A stretch of DNA of 37,256 nucleotides from Pseudomonadota bacterium. GTDB taxonomy: Bacteria > Myxococcota_A > Polyangia > Haliangiales > Haliangiaceae. Location of the stretch: positions 1 through 37,256 of the forward strand of contig JAEYYY010000881.1 in the NCBI GenBank assembly GCA_023430775.1, in the 5' to 3' direction. Both the position numbers and the translations under genes were made by a program. Below the pieces are notes generated by a model, which saw only the letters and a program-made list of their open reading frames with translations, searched no databases and was not told the origin of the DNA. Shown in pieces: positions 15,780-23,718 of the stretch. The number at the start of each line of letters is the position of its first letter. Positions within the stretch are counted from its first letter, which is position 1.

Positions 15780-17765
15780 ATGGTGTTTCAGGCTCATCCT
15801 GGGGACATCCTCGCGGGCAAGTACCGCGTCGATCGAGTGCTCGGGATCGGCGGCATGGGCATGGTCGTCGCGGCCACACATCTCGAGCTCGATCAGCCGG
15901 TCGCGCTCAAGTTCATGCTCGGCGAGCTCGCGAATTCGCCGAACCTCCTCGACAGGTTCCTCCGCGAGGCGCGTGCGGTCGCCAAGCTGCGCGGCGAGCA
16001 CGTGTGCCGGATCTTCGATGTCGGTCGGCTCGACAACGGATCGCCGTACATCGTGATGGAGCTGCTGAAGGGCGAGGACTTCGCGGCGGTGCTGTCGCGC
16101 GAAGGCAAGCTCGCGCCAGCGGTCGCGGTGACGTACTTGCTCCAGGCGATCGAGGGCGTCGCCGAGGCACACGCCGAGGGGATCGTTCATCGCGATCTGA
16201 AGCCCGGTAACCTCTTCATCACCACCGATCGCGACGGCACGCCGCTGGTCAAGGTCCTCGACTTCGGCATCTCGAAGTCGCAATCGGCACCGGCCACCAG
16301 GACCGGCGACGTGATGGGCTCGCCCGGCTACATGGCGCCGGAGCAGATGAGCAACGCGAAGGCGACCGACGCGCGCACCGATGTCTGGGCGCTCGGCGTG
16401 ATCCTCTATCAAGCGCTGAGCGCGCGGATGCCGTGGGTTGGCGACTCGCTGCCCGCGCTGTGCATGAGCGTGATCAGCGATCCGCCACCGCCGCTGCCCG
16501 ATGACGTGCCGGCGGGGCTGAAGGCGATCGTCGAGCGCTGCCTCGCGAAGGACAAGGAGGGCCGGTGGCCGAACGTCGGCGAGCTGGCGCGCGAGCTCGC
16601 GAAGTTCGGCGATGCCGAGGCCACGCAGACCGCGACCCGGATCGGCAAGATCGTGACGTCGGCGAACCTGCCGGCGCAGGTCGCGCACGGCACCGGTGCG
16701 GGTGTGCCGGCGACGGTGGCGAGCGGCGATACGCGCCTGTCCGCCGGAGTACCGGTCAACGGCGAGTCCGCACCGGCGGCGACCGAACCCGATCGGCCGA
16801 GCAACCTCGACAAGCCGGAGCTCGCGACGGTGGCCGCGAGGCCGCAACGCGACGACAGGCCGATCCGTCCGATCAGCACGATCTCGTCGAGCGCGGCCGA
16901 GCTGAGAGTGCCGCCGATCGAGACGCTCGCGCCGCCGCGCTCGCACAAGAAGCTCGCGATCGCGGGCACCGGCGTGCTCGCGCTCGGTGGCATCGGGCTC
17001 GCGTTCGCGCTGTCGCGCGGCGGCAACGAGCCCGAGGAGACGCCGCCCGTCGCGGCCGTGCCGCCGCCGCCGGAGAAGCCGCAGCCGCCGCCCGAGGAGC
17101 CGCCGCTCGTGATCGGCAAGCGCGTGTTCGAGACCAAGGGCTGCGCGGCGTGCCATAGCATCCGGCTGCCCGCCGAAGGGGCGAACAGCGTCGGGCCGAC
17201 GTTCGCCGGTGCGTGGGGCAAACAGGTGCCGCTGTCCAATGGCACCAGCGTGGTGTTCGACGAGATGTACTTCCGCGAGTCGATGATGGTGCCGAACGCG
17301 AAGATCCGGCAGGGCTATCCCGCGACCCAGCCGAGCTTCGAGGGGCAGCTCACCGAGAAGGAGATCGAGGGCCTGATCGTGTACGTCAAGTCGCTCGCCA
17401 GCATCGAGCCAGCGGTGGCGAAGGTCGACTGCACGCTGCCGGGCAAGCTCGACACCGGCGGCAAGCAAGCGGCCGAGTACAAGTGCAGCAAGATCGACTT
17501 CAAGACCAGGGCGTGCCAGTGCACCGGCGGTGCGTTCGCGATGCGGACCGCCGACAACGTCGCGATCTGTCACGTCGTGCCGGCAGAGTGTCCGGCGCCG
17601 ACGAGCGAGCCGGTGGCGACGAGCCGGCCCACGCGACCGACGGCACCGGCGGTGAGGCCGGTTGAAAAGCCGGCCGAGAAGCCTCCCGAGAAGAAGCCGC
17701 CCGAGAAGAAGCCGGACGAGCTGTGGATGCAGATGACGCACGACAAAGACAAAGACAAGAAATGA
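15780..17765 (+). CDS. Ser/Thr kinase fused to a periplasmic cytochrome c (CoxB-type) domain
   Basis: 661 aa in one open frame. Residues 14-275 are a complete kinase: glycine loop LGIGGMGMV, Lys44, HRD 137-139, DFG 161-163, APE 186-188. A low-complexity linker leads to a transmembrane helix at about 391-412. Outside, after a Pro-rich hinge, residues 443-541 read as the cytochrome c domain found at the C-terminus of cytochrome oxidase subunit II: heme motif C455-A-A-C458-H459, VGPTFAGAWG, FDEMYFRESM, then EGQLTEKEIEGLIVYVKSL. The position of the usual axial Met is Gln517 (GYPATQPSF). A six-Cys segment (551-604) and a Pro/Lys tail follow. Heme-based sensing of redox state or a small ligand, relayed to cytoplasmic phosphorylation, is inferred. 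Its TGA overlaps the next ATG by four bases. Confidence 0.9.
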   Translation: MVFQAHPGDILAGKYRVDRVLGIGGMGMVVAATHLELDQPVALKFMLGELANSPNLLDRFLREARAVAKLRGEHVCRIFDVGRLDNGSPYIVMELLKGEDFAAVLSREGKLAPAVAVTYLLQAIEGVAEAHAEGIVHRDLKPGNLFITTDRDGTPLVKVLDFGISKSQSAPATRTGDVMGSPGYMAPEQMSNAKATDARTDVWALGVILYQALSARMPWVGDSLPALCMSVISDPPPPLPDDVPAGLKAIVERCLAKDKEGRWPNVGELARELAKFGDAEATQTATRIGKIVTSANLPAQVAHGTGAGVPATVASGDTRLSAGVPVNGESAPAATEPDRPSNLDKPELATVAARPQRDDRPIRPISTISSSAAELRVPPIETLAPPRSHKKLAIAGTGVLALGGIGLAFALSRGGNEPEETPPVAAVPPPPEKPQPPPEEPPLVIGKRVFETKGCAACHSIRLPAEGANSVGPTFAGAWGKQVPLSNGTSVVFDEMYFRESMMVPNAKIRQGYPATQPSFEGQLTEKEIEGLIVYVKSLASIEPAVAKVDCTLPGKLDTGGKQAAEYKCSKIDFKTRACQCTGGAFAMRTADNVAICHVVPAECPAPTSEPVATSRPTRPTAPAVRPVEKPAEKPPEKKPPEKKPDELWMQMTHDKDKDKK

Positions 17766-18697
17766 AACGCGCTCTCCTGGTTCTTCTCCTCGCCCCGAGC
17801 CTGGCTGTCGCCGACGATCAGAGCGAAGCGCAGGCGCTGTTCGATCGCGGCATCGCAGAGATGAAGGACGGCAAGATCGACGAGGCGTGCAAGCTGCTCG
17901 CGGCGAGTCTCGCGAAGCTGCCGGACAGTGGAACGCGTGGCGCGCTCGCGTTGTGCACGACGAAGCAGGGCAAGATCGCGACCGCGTGGGCGCTGTGGAA
18001 AGAGCTCGCCGTGACGGCGCCGACCGATGCGATGAAGACGGCCGCTGCCGACGAAGCGGCGAAGCTCGAGCCGCGACTGCCGAGGTATCAGATCAAGTCG
18101 AAGCCGGCGACCGCGGGCTTGATCGTCAAGGTCAACGGCTCGGTCGTCGACACCACGATCGAGGTGCCGCTTCCGGTCGATCCGGGCAAGGTGATGATCA
18201 CCGCGAGCGCACCGGATCATCAGGAGTGGACCGGCGAGGTGACGGCGACCGAGGGACAGGTGACGCCGATCGAGGTGCCGGCGCTGGTCCCGACGCCGAA
18301 GCAGACGACCGAGCTGATCGCGCCGGTCCCGGTGATCGAGACAAAGCCGAAGCGCAACTGGCTCGCGATCGGGCTGGTCGCCGGTGGCGGCGCAGCGATC
18401 ATCACCGGTGCGATCTTCGGGCTGCGCGCGAGCTCGCTCGGCAACGATGCCGAGACGCTGTGCGGCGACCTCGACAGCTGCCCCGGTGACCGGTTCGCGG
18501 ACGCGACGGCGAAGTACGACTCGGCGCGGACGTCGGCGACGATCTCGACGGTGCTGGTGACGGCCGGGCTCGCTGCCGCCGCCGGTGGTGCGGTCCTCTG
18601 GTACGTGCAGCGCGGCAAGCCGGCGGATCGCACGGCGGTGGTACCGGCGGTGACGCGCGATGGCGCGGGCGTCGTGCTCACCGGGAGCTGGCGATGA
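17762..18697 (+). CDS. TPR-like exported membrane protein
   Basis: 311 aa. A signal peptide (MKRALLVLLLAPSLAVA) precedes a helical, TPR-like region (about 20-110: EAQALFDRGIAEMKDGKIDE and following), a PEGA-like beta stretch (about 115-180), a hydrophobic helix (NWLAIGLVAGGGAAIITGAI near 200), a short loop with two Cys, and a second helix (AGLAAAAGGAVLWYV). The ATG at 17762 overlaps the stop of the kinase-cytochrome gene (ATGA), and this protein's stop overlaps the next gene's start in the same way, so the three are translated together. It resembles in layout the protein at 33087-34268. Likely a structural or adaptor partner of the kinase (inference). Confidence 0.85.
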   Translation: MKRALLVLLLAPSLAVADDQSEAQALFDRGIAEMKDGKIDEACKLLAASLAKLPDSGTRGALALCTTKQGKIATAWALWKELAVTAPTDAMKTAAADEAAKLEPRLPRYQIKSKPATAGLIVKVNGSVVDTTIEVPLPVDPGKVMITASAPDHQEWTGEVTATEGQVTPIEVPALVPTPKQTTELIAPVPVIETKPKRNWLAIGLVAGGGAAIITGAIFGLRASSLGNDAETLCGDLDSCPGDRFADATAKYDSARTSATISTVLVTAGLAAAAGGAVLWYVQRGKPADRTAVVPAVTRDGAGVVLTGSWR

Positions 18698-20151
18698 AGC
18701 GGATCGCGTTCCTCGCGCTCTCCGGTTGCAGTCAGATCCTCGGGCTGACCGAGCCGAAACAGGAAGGCGATGCCGGCGTTCCCGGTGACGCGCCGCCGGA
18801 TGCACCGCTGCCCGGCACCGTGAAGATCACGATGGGCGGCACCGGCGTGCAGGGTCGGGTGACCTCCGAGCCCGCCGGCATCGATTGCCCGGGCACCTGC
18901 GAGTTCACGTTTCCCGTCGGCACCGAGGTCACGCTGTCGGCGACCGACCCGGCGCAGAATCAGGTGTTCACCGGCTTCGTCCAGGGTGGCTGTCACGGCG
19001 AGCAGAGCTGCACGATCACGCCGGTCGGTGCGGTCGAGGTGTTCGCGCGTTACTGGAGCCAGGCGAACCTGTGGTTCACCACCTCGACGGTGCAGAAGCC
19101 GGGTGCGTTCGACAACGTCGCCGACGCCGACATGCTGTGCGACACGCTCGCCGCGAATGCCGGATTGATCGAGCGCGACTATCGCGCCTGGCTGTCGACG
19201 TCGACCGACTCGGCGATCCAGCGGCTCAACCAGCTCAGCGTCGGTCCGCAGCCGAACGGCTGGTCGCGCGTCGACAACAAGCGGTTCGCGGATGGCCAGA
19301 CCGCGCTGACCCAGGGCAAGATCTTGTTCCCGCCGCGGCTCGACGAGTTCGGTCGCGATGTCGGCGACGACGCGATCGTGGTCACCGACACGACGAGCAT
19401 GGGTGTCGGCGGTCCCGGCAATCACTGCAACGACTGGGCGTCGGAAGTCTCGACGCCGGTGCTATCCGGCGAGCCCGCCGGTGGAACGAGGCGATGGACG
19501 GAGCTCGGCACCTCGCCCTGCAACGCCGACGCGCGGCTGTACTGCTTCTCGGCAGTGCTGAACGATCCGTTCGCGACGCCGCCGCTCACCGCGAGCGTGG
19601 TGTTCGTCAGCGACGGCACCGTCGATGGCGCCGCGGGCGTCGCCGCGATGGACGTCATGTGTAAGAACGAGGCCGGTCCGGCCGGCTTGCCCGGAGAGGC
19701 GTTCGCACTGGTGTCGCCCGGCGGCGGCAAGACGGTGAAGCAGCGGTTCGAGGACGACGACATCTCGTTCACCAGCGATCTGGTGGTGCGCCCCGACAGC
19801 ACGGTGATCGCCCCGGACATGGCGACGCTGCTCGACACCGGCGTGTTCGAGGTCGCGCCGAACGTCGACGCTCTCAAGGTGTTCAGAGACGTCGATGTCT
19901 GGATCGGCGGCGGTGGCTTCAACAACTTCCAGACCGATTGCGCCGGCTGGACCTCGACCTCCGGGTCGGGCGCGTCACGTCCTGCAGCGACCACGCGTGC
20001 CCCGACGTTCTTCGTGGGGAGCTCCTGCGTCCAGCAGAAGCACGTGCTGTGCTTCGTCGGTGTGATCGCGGTGTCGAAGCCGAAGCCGCCGTCACCAGGT
20101 CTTCGCGACGGCCTCGAGCTGCGCTTGCCGCTCGGCGAAGCGCGCCGATAG
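18694..20151 (+). CDS. Cys-rich lipoprotein with lectin/endostatin-like domains
   Basis: 485 aa. The signal ends in a lipobox at LSGC (Cys12), then an Asp/Pro/Ala linker. Residues ~41-118 form a beta domain like bacterial 'divergent B-repeat' modules (GTVKITMGGTGVQGRV... CPGTCEFTFPVGTEVTLSA). Two following domains of ~150 residues each begin NLWFTTSTVQKPGAF and SVVFVSDGTVDGAAG and share DADMLC/AMDVMC, AW-type strands and a closing Cys (LYCFS, VLCFVG), a pattern like the DUF1554/endostatin-type lectin fold. Its ATG overlaps the preceding stop by four bases. The last ~20 residues overlap the convergent gene by 60 bp and look like read-through sequence. Confidence 0.85.
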   Translation: MKRIAFLALSGCSQILGLTEPKQEGDAGVPGDAPPDAPLPGTVKITMGGTGVQGRVTSEPAGIDCPGTCEFTFPVGTEVTLSATDPAQNQVFTGFVQGGCHGEQSCTITPVGAVEVFARYWSQANLWFTTSTVQKPGAFDNVADADMLCDTLAANAGLIERDYRAWLSTSTDSAIQRLNQLSVGPQPNGWSRVDNKRFADGQTALTQGKILFPPRLDEFGRDVGDDAIVVTDTTSMGVGGPGNHCNDWASEVSTPVLSGEPAGGTRRWTELGTSPCNADARLYCFSAVLNDPFATPPLTASVVFVSDGTVDGAAGVAAMDVMCKNEAGPAGLPGEAFALVSPGGGKTVKQRFEDDDISFTSDLVVRPDSTVIAPDMATLLDTGVFEVAPNVDALKVFRDVDVWIGGGGFNNFQTDCAGWTSTSGSGASRPAATTRAPTFFVGSSCVQQKHVLCFVGVIAVSKPKPPSPGLRDGLELRLPLGEARR

Positions 20152-20766
20152 CTGCTCGCGCACGCGGCCGACCAGCGCGCGATCGGCGACGCGTGGATGG
20201 CCGGATTGAAACGGCGGGTGCGGGTCGTACTCGAGCGCGAGCTGGATCATCTCGGCGTCCCGTCGCCCGGCGATCTCGGCGGCGAGCGTGAGCGCGATGT
20301 CGATGCCCGCGGTGACGCCGCCGCCGGTGACGCGATTGCGATCGACGACGACGCGCTGATCGACGGGAGTCGCCCCGACCACGGGCAGCAGATCCATGAA
20401 CGCCCAGTGGGTGGCGGCGCGATAACCGCGCAGCAGGCCGGCGGCACCGAGGAGCAGCGCCCCGGTGCACGCGCTGGTCACCCACCGCGCGCCGCTCGCG
20501 ACGGCGGCGAGGTAATCGAGGGTCTCGCGATCCTGGGTCAGCGCGATCTGGCCGGCGCCACCGGGAACGAACAGCACGTCGAGCTTCGGCGCACCGGCGT
20601 AGGTTGCGGAGGGCACCAGGGTCAAGCCGCCCTCGCTGTGGATCGGCTCGAGCGTCTTGCCGATCGTGCGCACGCGGGAATCGGGGATCCGGATCAGCAC
20701 CTCGAACGGGCCTGTCAGGTCGAGCTGGGTGACCTTTGGATACAACAACATGCCGATCTCGAGCAT
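20092..20766 (-). CDS. DJ-1/PfpI family protein, isonitrile-hydratase-like
   Basis: 224 aa from the ATG at 20766 (MLEIGMLLYPKVTQLDLTGP). The fold's signature is complete: DLTGPFEV at 16-23, DVLFVPGGAG at 63-72 and the nucleophile elbow TSACTGALLLG with Cys100. Asp16, Cys100 and Thr101 match in spacing the Asp17/Cys101/Thr102 set of cyclohexyl-isocyanide hydratase, which turns isonitriles into N-formamides. Family members also include transcription regulators with AraC domains, but no HTH is attached here. Divergent from the MerR/TipAS regulator (55 bp between starts), whose target it may be. Confidence 0.87.
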   Translation of the reverse strand: MLEIGMLLYPKVTQLDLTGPFEVLIRIPDSRVRTIGKTLEPIHSEGGLTLVPSATYAGAPKLDVLFVPGGAGQIALTQDRETLDYLAAVASGARWVTSACTGALLLGAAGLLRGYRAATHWAFMDLLPVVGATPVDQRVVVDRNRVTGGGVTAGIDIALTLAAEIAGRRDAEMIQLALEYDPHPPFQSGHPRVADRALVGRVREQLSARFAERQAQLEAVAKTW

Positions 20767-20784
20767 GGCGACAGCATAAACCTC

Positions 20785-20815
20785 TTGCGCCTCACGCGAC
20801 GTGAGGTCGTAGACA
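20785..20815 (+). promoter_or_regulatory. MerR-type promoter with dyad operator
   Basis: TTGCGC (20785-20790, -35-like) and TAGACA (20810-20815, -10-like) are separated by 19 bp, the overlong spacing that MerR proteins act on. The dyad CCTCACgcgacGTGAGG (20790-20806) fills the spacer. The expected start point, about 7 nt past the -10, falls on the ATG at 20822, so the mRNA may be leaderless. The hexamers themselves are weak; the dyad and spacing carry the argument. Confidence 0.5.
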
Positions 20816-20821
20816 TGGGGC

Positions 20822-21535
20822 ATGTACAAGGTCGGCGAGCTGGCACACCGCGCGGGCGTCTCCGTCCGCACGCTGCATCACTACGAGGCGATCGGCTTGC
20901 TCGTGCCGTCCGCCCGCAGTGCGAGTGACCATCGGCTGTACGCGGCGAAGGATCTCGAGCGACTGGTCAAGATCACCGCGCTGACGTCGCTCGGATTCTC
21001 GCTCGAGCAGGTGCGAACCATGCTCGACGAGCCGAGCTCGACGGCCGAGCTCGTGGAGCAGCACCTGATCCGCGCGCGCGAGCTGGCAGCCGAGCAGGCG
21101 CAAGTCGTGGAGCGGCTCGAGGCGCTGCACGCGCGGCTCCTCGCCGGTCCCGACGATCTCGAAACCCTGTTCGACACCATGGAGGCAATGAAGATGATCG
21201 AGAGCTACTACACCAAGGAACAGCTCGAGCAGCTCGCGAAGCGTCGCGAGGAGCTCGGCGACGATGCGATCCAGAAGGTGCAGGACGAATGGCAGCAGCT
21301 GTTCGGCAAGATCCGCGAGCTGATCGATCGCGGCGTCCCGCCGGAGTCGCCGGAGGCGCAGGTGATCGCGAAGCGCGCGGCCGAGCTGGTCGCGATGTTC
21401 ACCGGCGGGGATCCGGGGATCGCGCAATCGCTGAACAAGATGTACACCGAGCAGCCGGTCCAGCAGATCCATCCGGGCTTCGACCCGGCGATCTTCGCGT
21501 ACCTGGCAAAGGCTAGGGAATCCGCCGGAGGCTGA
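20822..21535 (+). CDS. MerR-family regulator with TipAS-like drug-binding domain
   Basis: 237 aa. Residues 1-70 are a MerR winged helix-turn-helix (YKVGELAHRAGVSVRTLHHY, then RLYAAKDLERL). A dimerisation coiled coil spans about 75-115. The C-terminal region (about 120-230: ESYYTKEQLEQLAKRR and on, with YTEQPVQQIHPG) matches the TipAS antibiotic-binding domain, which in Streptomyces TipA captures thiopeptides. Such regulators usually activate their own gene and an adjacent detoxification gene. The dyad in the 19-bp spacer of its own promoter supports autoregulation. Ends overlap the convergent pyruvate kinase gene by 23 bp. Confidence 0.92.
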   Translation: MYKVGELAHRAGVSVRTLHHYEAIGLLVPSARSASDHRLYAAKDLERLVKITALTSLGFSLEQVRTMLDEPSSTAELVEQHLIRARELAAEQAQVVERLEALHARLLAGPDDLETLFDTMEAMKMIESYYTKEQLEQLAKRREELGDDAIQKVQDEWQQLFGKIRELIDRGVPPESPEAQVIAKRAAELVAMFTGGDPGIAQSLNKMYTEQPVQQIHPGFDPAIFAYLAKARESAGG

Positions 21536-22946
21536 CCGAGCAATCGGCGCCGGCGACGAGGTGGGCACCGAACACGAACACGAGTGCATCGCCCGGCCCG
21601 GCCCAGCGATTGTCGACGACGAACCTGAGCGCGCGCTCGGCGAGCTCGCTCGACGTGAAGGCGGTGCCCATGTGAAACGGGTGGACGCCCCAGTACAGCG
21701 CGAGCCGGCGCAGCGTCTCGTGCTCGCGGGTGAACGCGAGGATCGGCGCGCGCGGCCGCTCGTCGGAGATCCGCCGCGCGGTGGCGCCCGAGTCGGTGAA
21801 CGCCAGGATCGCGGCGGCGTTGGTCTCGCGGGCAGCGCGGGCGGCGATCCGTGCGTTGACGCGCGCGAATACGTCGTGATCGGTCGCGCTAGGCGCCGGA
21901 TAGATCTCGCGATCGAACGGGTACAGCGTCTGCTCGGTGGTCTCGGCGATCGCCGCCATCCGGCGGACGACCTCGACGGGATGCTTGCCGACGGCGGTCT
22001 CGCCCGACAGCATCACGACGTCGGTGCCATCGAGCACCGCGTTCGCGACGTCGGTGACCTCGGCGCGCGTCGGCAGCGGGTTGTCGGTCATCGACTCGAG
22101 CATCTGCGTGGCGGTGACCACCAGCTTTCCCTGCTGGTTGGCGCGCGCGATGATCCGTTTCTGGTGCGCCGGGATCATCTCGAGTGACGCCTCGATCGCG
22201 AGATCGCCGCGCGCGACCATCACGCCATCGGCCACCGCGACGATGTCGTCGATCGCGTCGACGGCCTGCGGCTTCTCGATCTTCGCGATGATCGGCACCA
22301 CGCGGCCGCGCTCGACCATGACGCGGCGCAGATCCTCGACGTCGCTCGGCCGGCGAACGAACGACAGCGCGACGTAATCGACGCCGAGCTTCAAGCCGAA
22401 CTCGACATCGATCCGGTCCTTGTCGGTCATCGCGGCGGCGGTGAGCGTGGCGCCGGGGACGCTGAGGCCCTTGTTCGACACCAGCACGCCGCCGTCGGTC
22501 ACCTCGGTCAGCACGTCCTCGCCCTCGACCGCCTTGACCACCACCGCGACGCGGCCCTCGTCGAGCAGGATCTTCATCCCGATCTCGACGTCCTTCGCGA
22601 GCAGCTCGTAATCGGTGGGCACGACGGGCTCGCCGGCCTTGCCGACGATCTTGCGCGTGGTGATCACCAGCTTGCTGCCGGTCTCGACGTGCAGCTCGCC
22701 ATCGATCTTGCCGAGCCGGATCTTCGGGCCCTGGAGATCCTGCAGCACGGCGATCTCGCGACCCTGCCGCGCCGACGCCTCGCGCACGCGCTGGTAGGTC
22801 TCTGCGTGCGCATCGTGGGTGCCGTGCGAGAAGTTGAGGCGCACCGCGTCGAGGCCGGCCGCGATCAGCGCGTCGAGCACCGCGGGTTCGCGCGAGGCAG
22901 GTCCGAGGGTGGCCAGGATCTTGGTTCGCCGCTTCACGGCAACCAT
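21513..22946 (-). CDS. pyk: Pyruvate kinase
   Basis: 477 aa from the ATG at 22946; the next codon, GTG at 22943, is an alternative. It makes pyruvate and ATP from phosphoenolpyruvate and ADP in glycolysis. Visible signatures: RRTKILATLGPAS, RLNFSHG, LQDLQGPKIR, the active-site segment IIAKIEKPQAV (catalytic Lys), MVARGDLAIE, ATQMLESM and LSGETAVGKHP. Length is normal. The C-terminal domain ends ADCSVSLRRIP. In a divergent pair with the DUF2625 gene, 88 bp between the starts. Confidence 0.97.
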   Translation of the reverse strand: MVAVKRRTKILATLGPASREPAVLDALIAAGLDAVRLNFSHGTHDAHAETYQRVREASARQGREIAVLQDLQGPKIRLGKIDGELHVETGSKLVITTRKIVGKAGEPVVPTDYELLAKDVEIGMKILLDEGRVAVVVKAVEGEDVLTEVTDGGVLVSNKGLSVPGATLTAAAMTDKDRIDVEFGLKLGVDYVALSFVRRPSDVEDLRRVMVERGRVVPIIAKIEKPQAVDAIDDIVAVADGVMVARGDLAIEASLEMIPAHQKRIIARANQQGKLVVTATQMLESMTDNPLPTRAEVTDVANAVLDGTDVVMLSGETAVGKHPVEVVRRMAAIAETTEQTLYPFDREIYPAPSATDHDVFARVNARIAARAARETNAAAILAFTDSGATARRISDERPRAPILAFTREHETLRRLALYWGVHPFHMGTAFTSSELAERALRFVVDNRWAGPGDALVFVFGAHLVAGADCSVSLRRIP

Positions 22947-23034
22947 CCTCGCACGCCCGGCTGCAACCACGAGCCGCGAACGCGGCATCACATCGGTCAT
23001 GCGCGATCGAGCGGCCGTGTACCATCCAGGGCGC

Positions 23035-23682
23035 GTGCGGTTGAAGACGTCGAACGAGCTGGTCGAGGAGGGCTCCGCGATGATGGTGATCCGATCGTGG
23101 ATCACCAGGGCACCGCACTCGGTCGAGGTGCTGTCGTGCGTGGCCGAGCACGGCGACATCGCGCTCGAGGCCTTGCAGGTCACCGCGCGGTCGCCGCTCG
23201 GCGCGATCGCGTACGAGACCGGCGGCATCCTGATCGATGGCGGCTGGATCCGCGTGCTCGGTGCCGGCAACCTCAAGCTCGCGCGCACGATCGCGGGCTG
23301 GAACGGGCTGCCGTGCGAGGCCGGTGATGCCTATCTGCCGGGCGCGATGTTCGTCGCCGACGACGTGCTCGGTGGCATGTACGCGATCGATGTCGGAGCG
23401 CTCGGCGCGGCCGTGCAGGGCAACATCTGCTTCTTCGCACCGGGCGCGCTGTCGTGGATCGATACCGGCCTGCAGTACGGCGACTGGTTGCGGCGGACGA
23501 TTCTCGAGCCCGGCGCGCTCGCGTCGCGCTGGGATGGCTGGGAAACAGACGTCGCTTCACTTCCAGGCACCCACGCGTTTCTCCTCGATCCTGCGCCGTG
23601 GCTCGACGGGCCACCGTTCTCGGACCGCGGGCGCCGGCCGATCACGATGCGTGAGCTGCGCGACGCGATGCTCCGAAGGTAG
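23035..23682 (+). CDS. DUF2625 family protein
   Basis: 215 aa from the GTG at 23035; an in-frame ATG at 22999 is an alternative. Motifs recalled for DUF2625 are present: ALEALQVTARSPLGAIAYET, GGILIDGGWIRVLGAG, FVADDVLGGMYAIDVGAL and the RWDGW segment near the end. Soluble, no signal peptide. The function of the family is not known to me. It is 36 bp upstream of the esterase-like lipoprotein gene on the same strand. Confidence 0.8.
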   Translation: MRLKTSNELVEEGSAMMVIRSWITRAPHSVEVLSCVAEHGDIALEALQVTARSPLGAIAYETGGILIDGGWIRVLGAGNLKLARTIAGWNGLPCEAGDAYLPGAMFVADDVLGGMYAIDVGALGAAVQGNICFFAPGALSWIDTGLQYGDWLRRTILEPGALASRWDGWETDVASLPGTHAFLLDPAPWLDGPPFSDRGRRPITMRELRDAMLRR

Positions 23683-23718
23683 TGGATCGCGGCGCGATCG
23701 CGACATAAAGTGGCGCCC

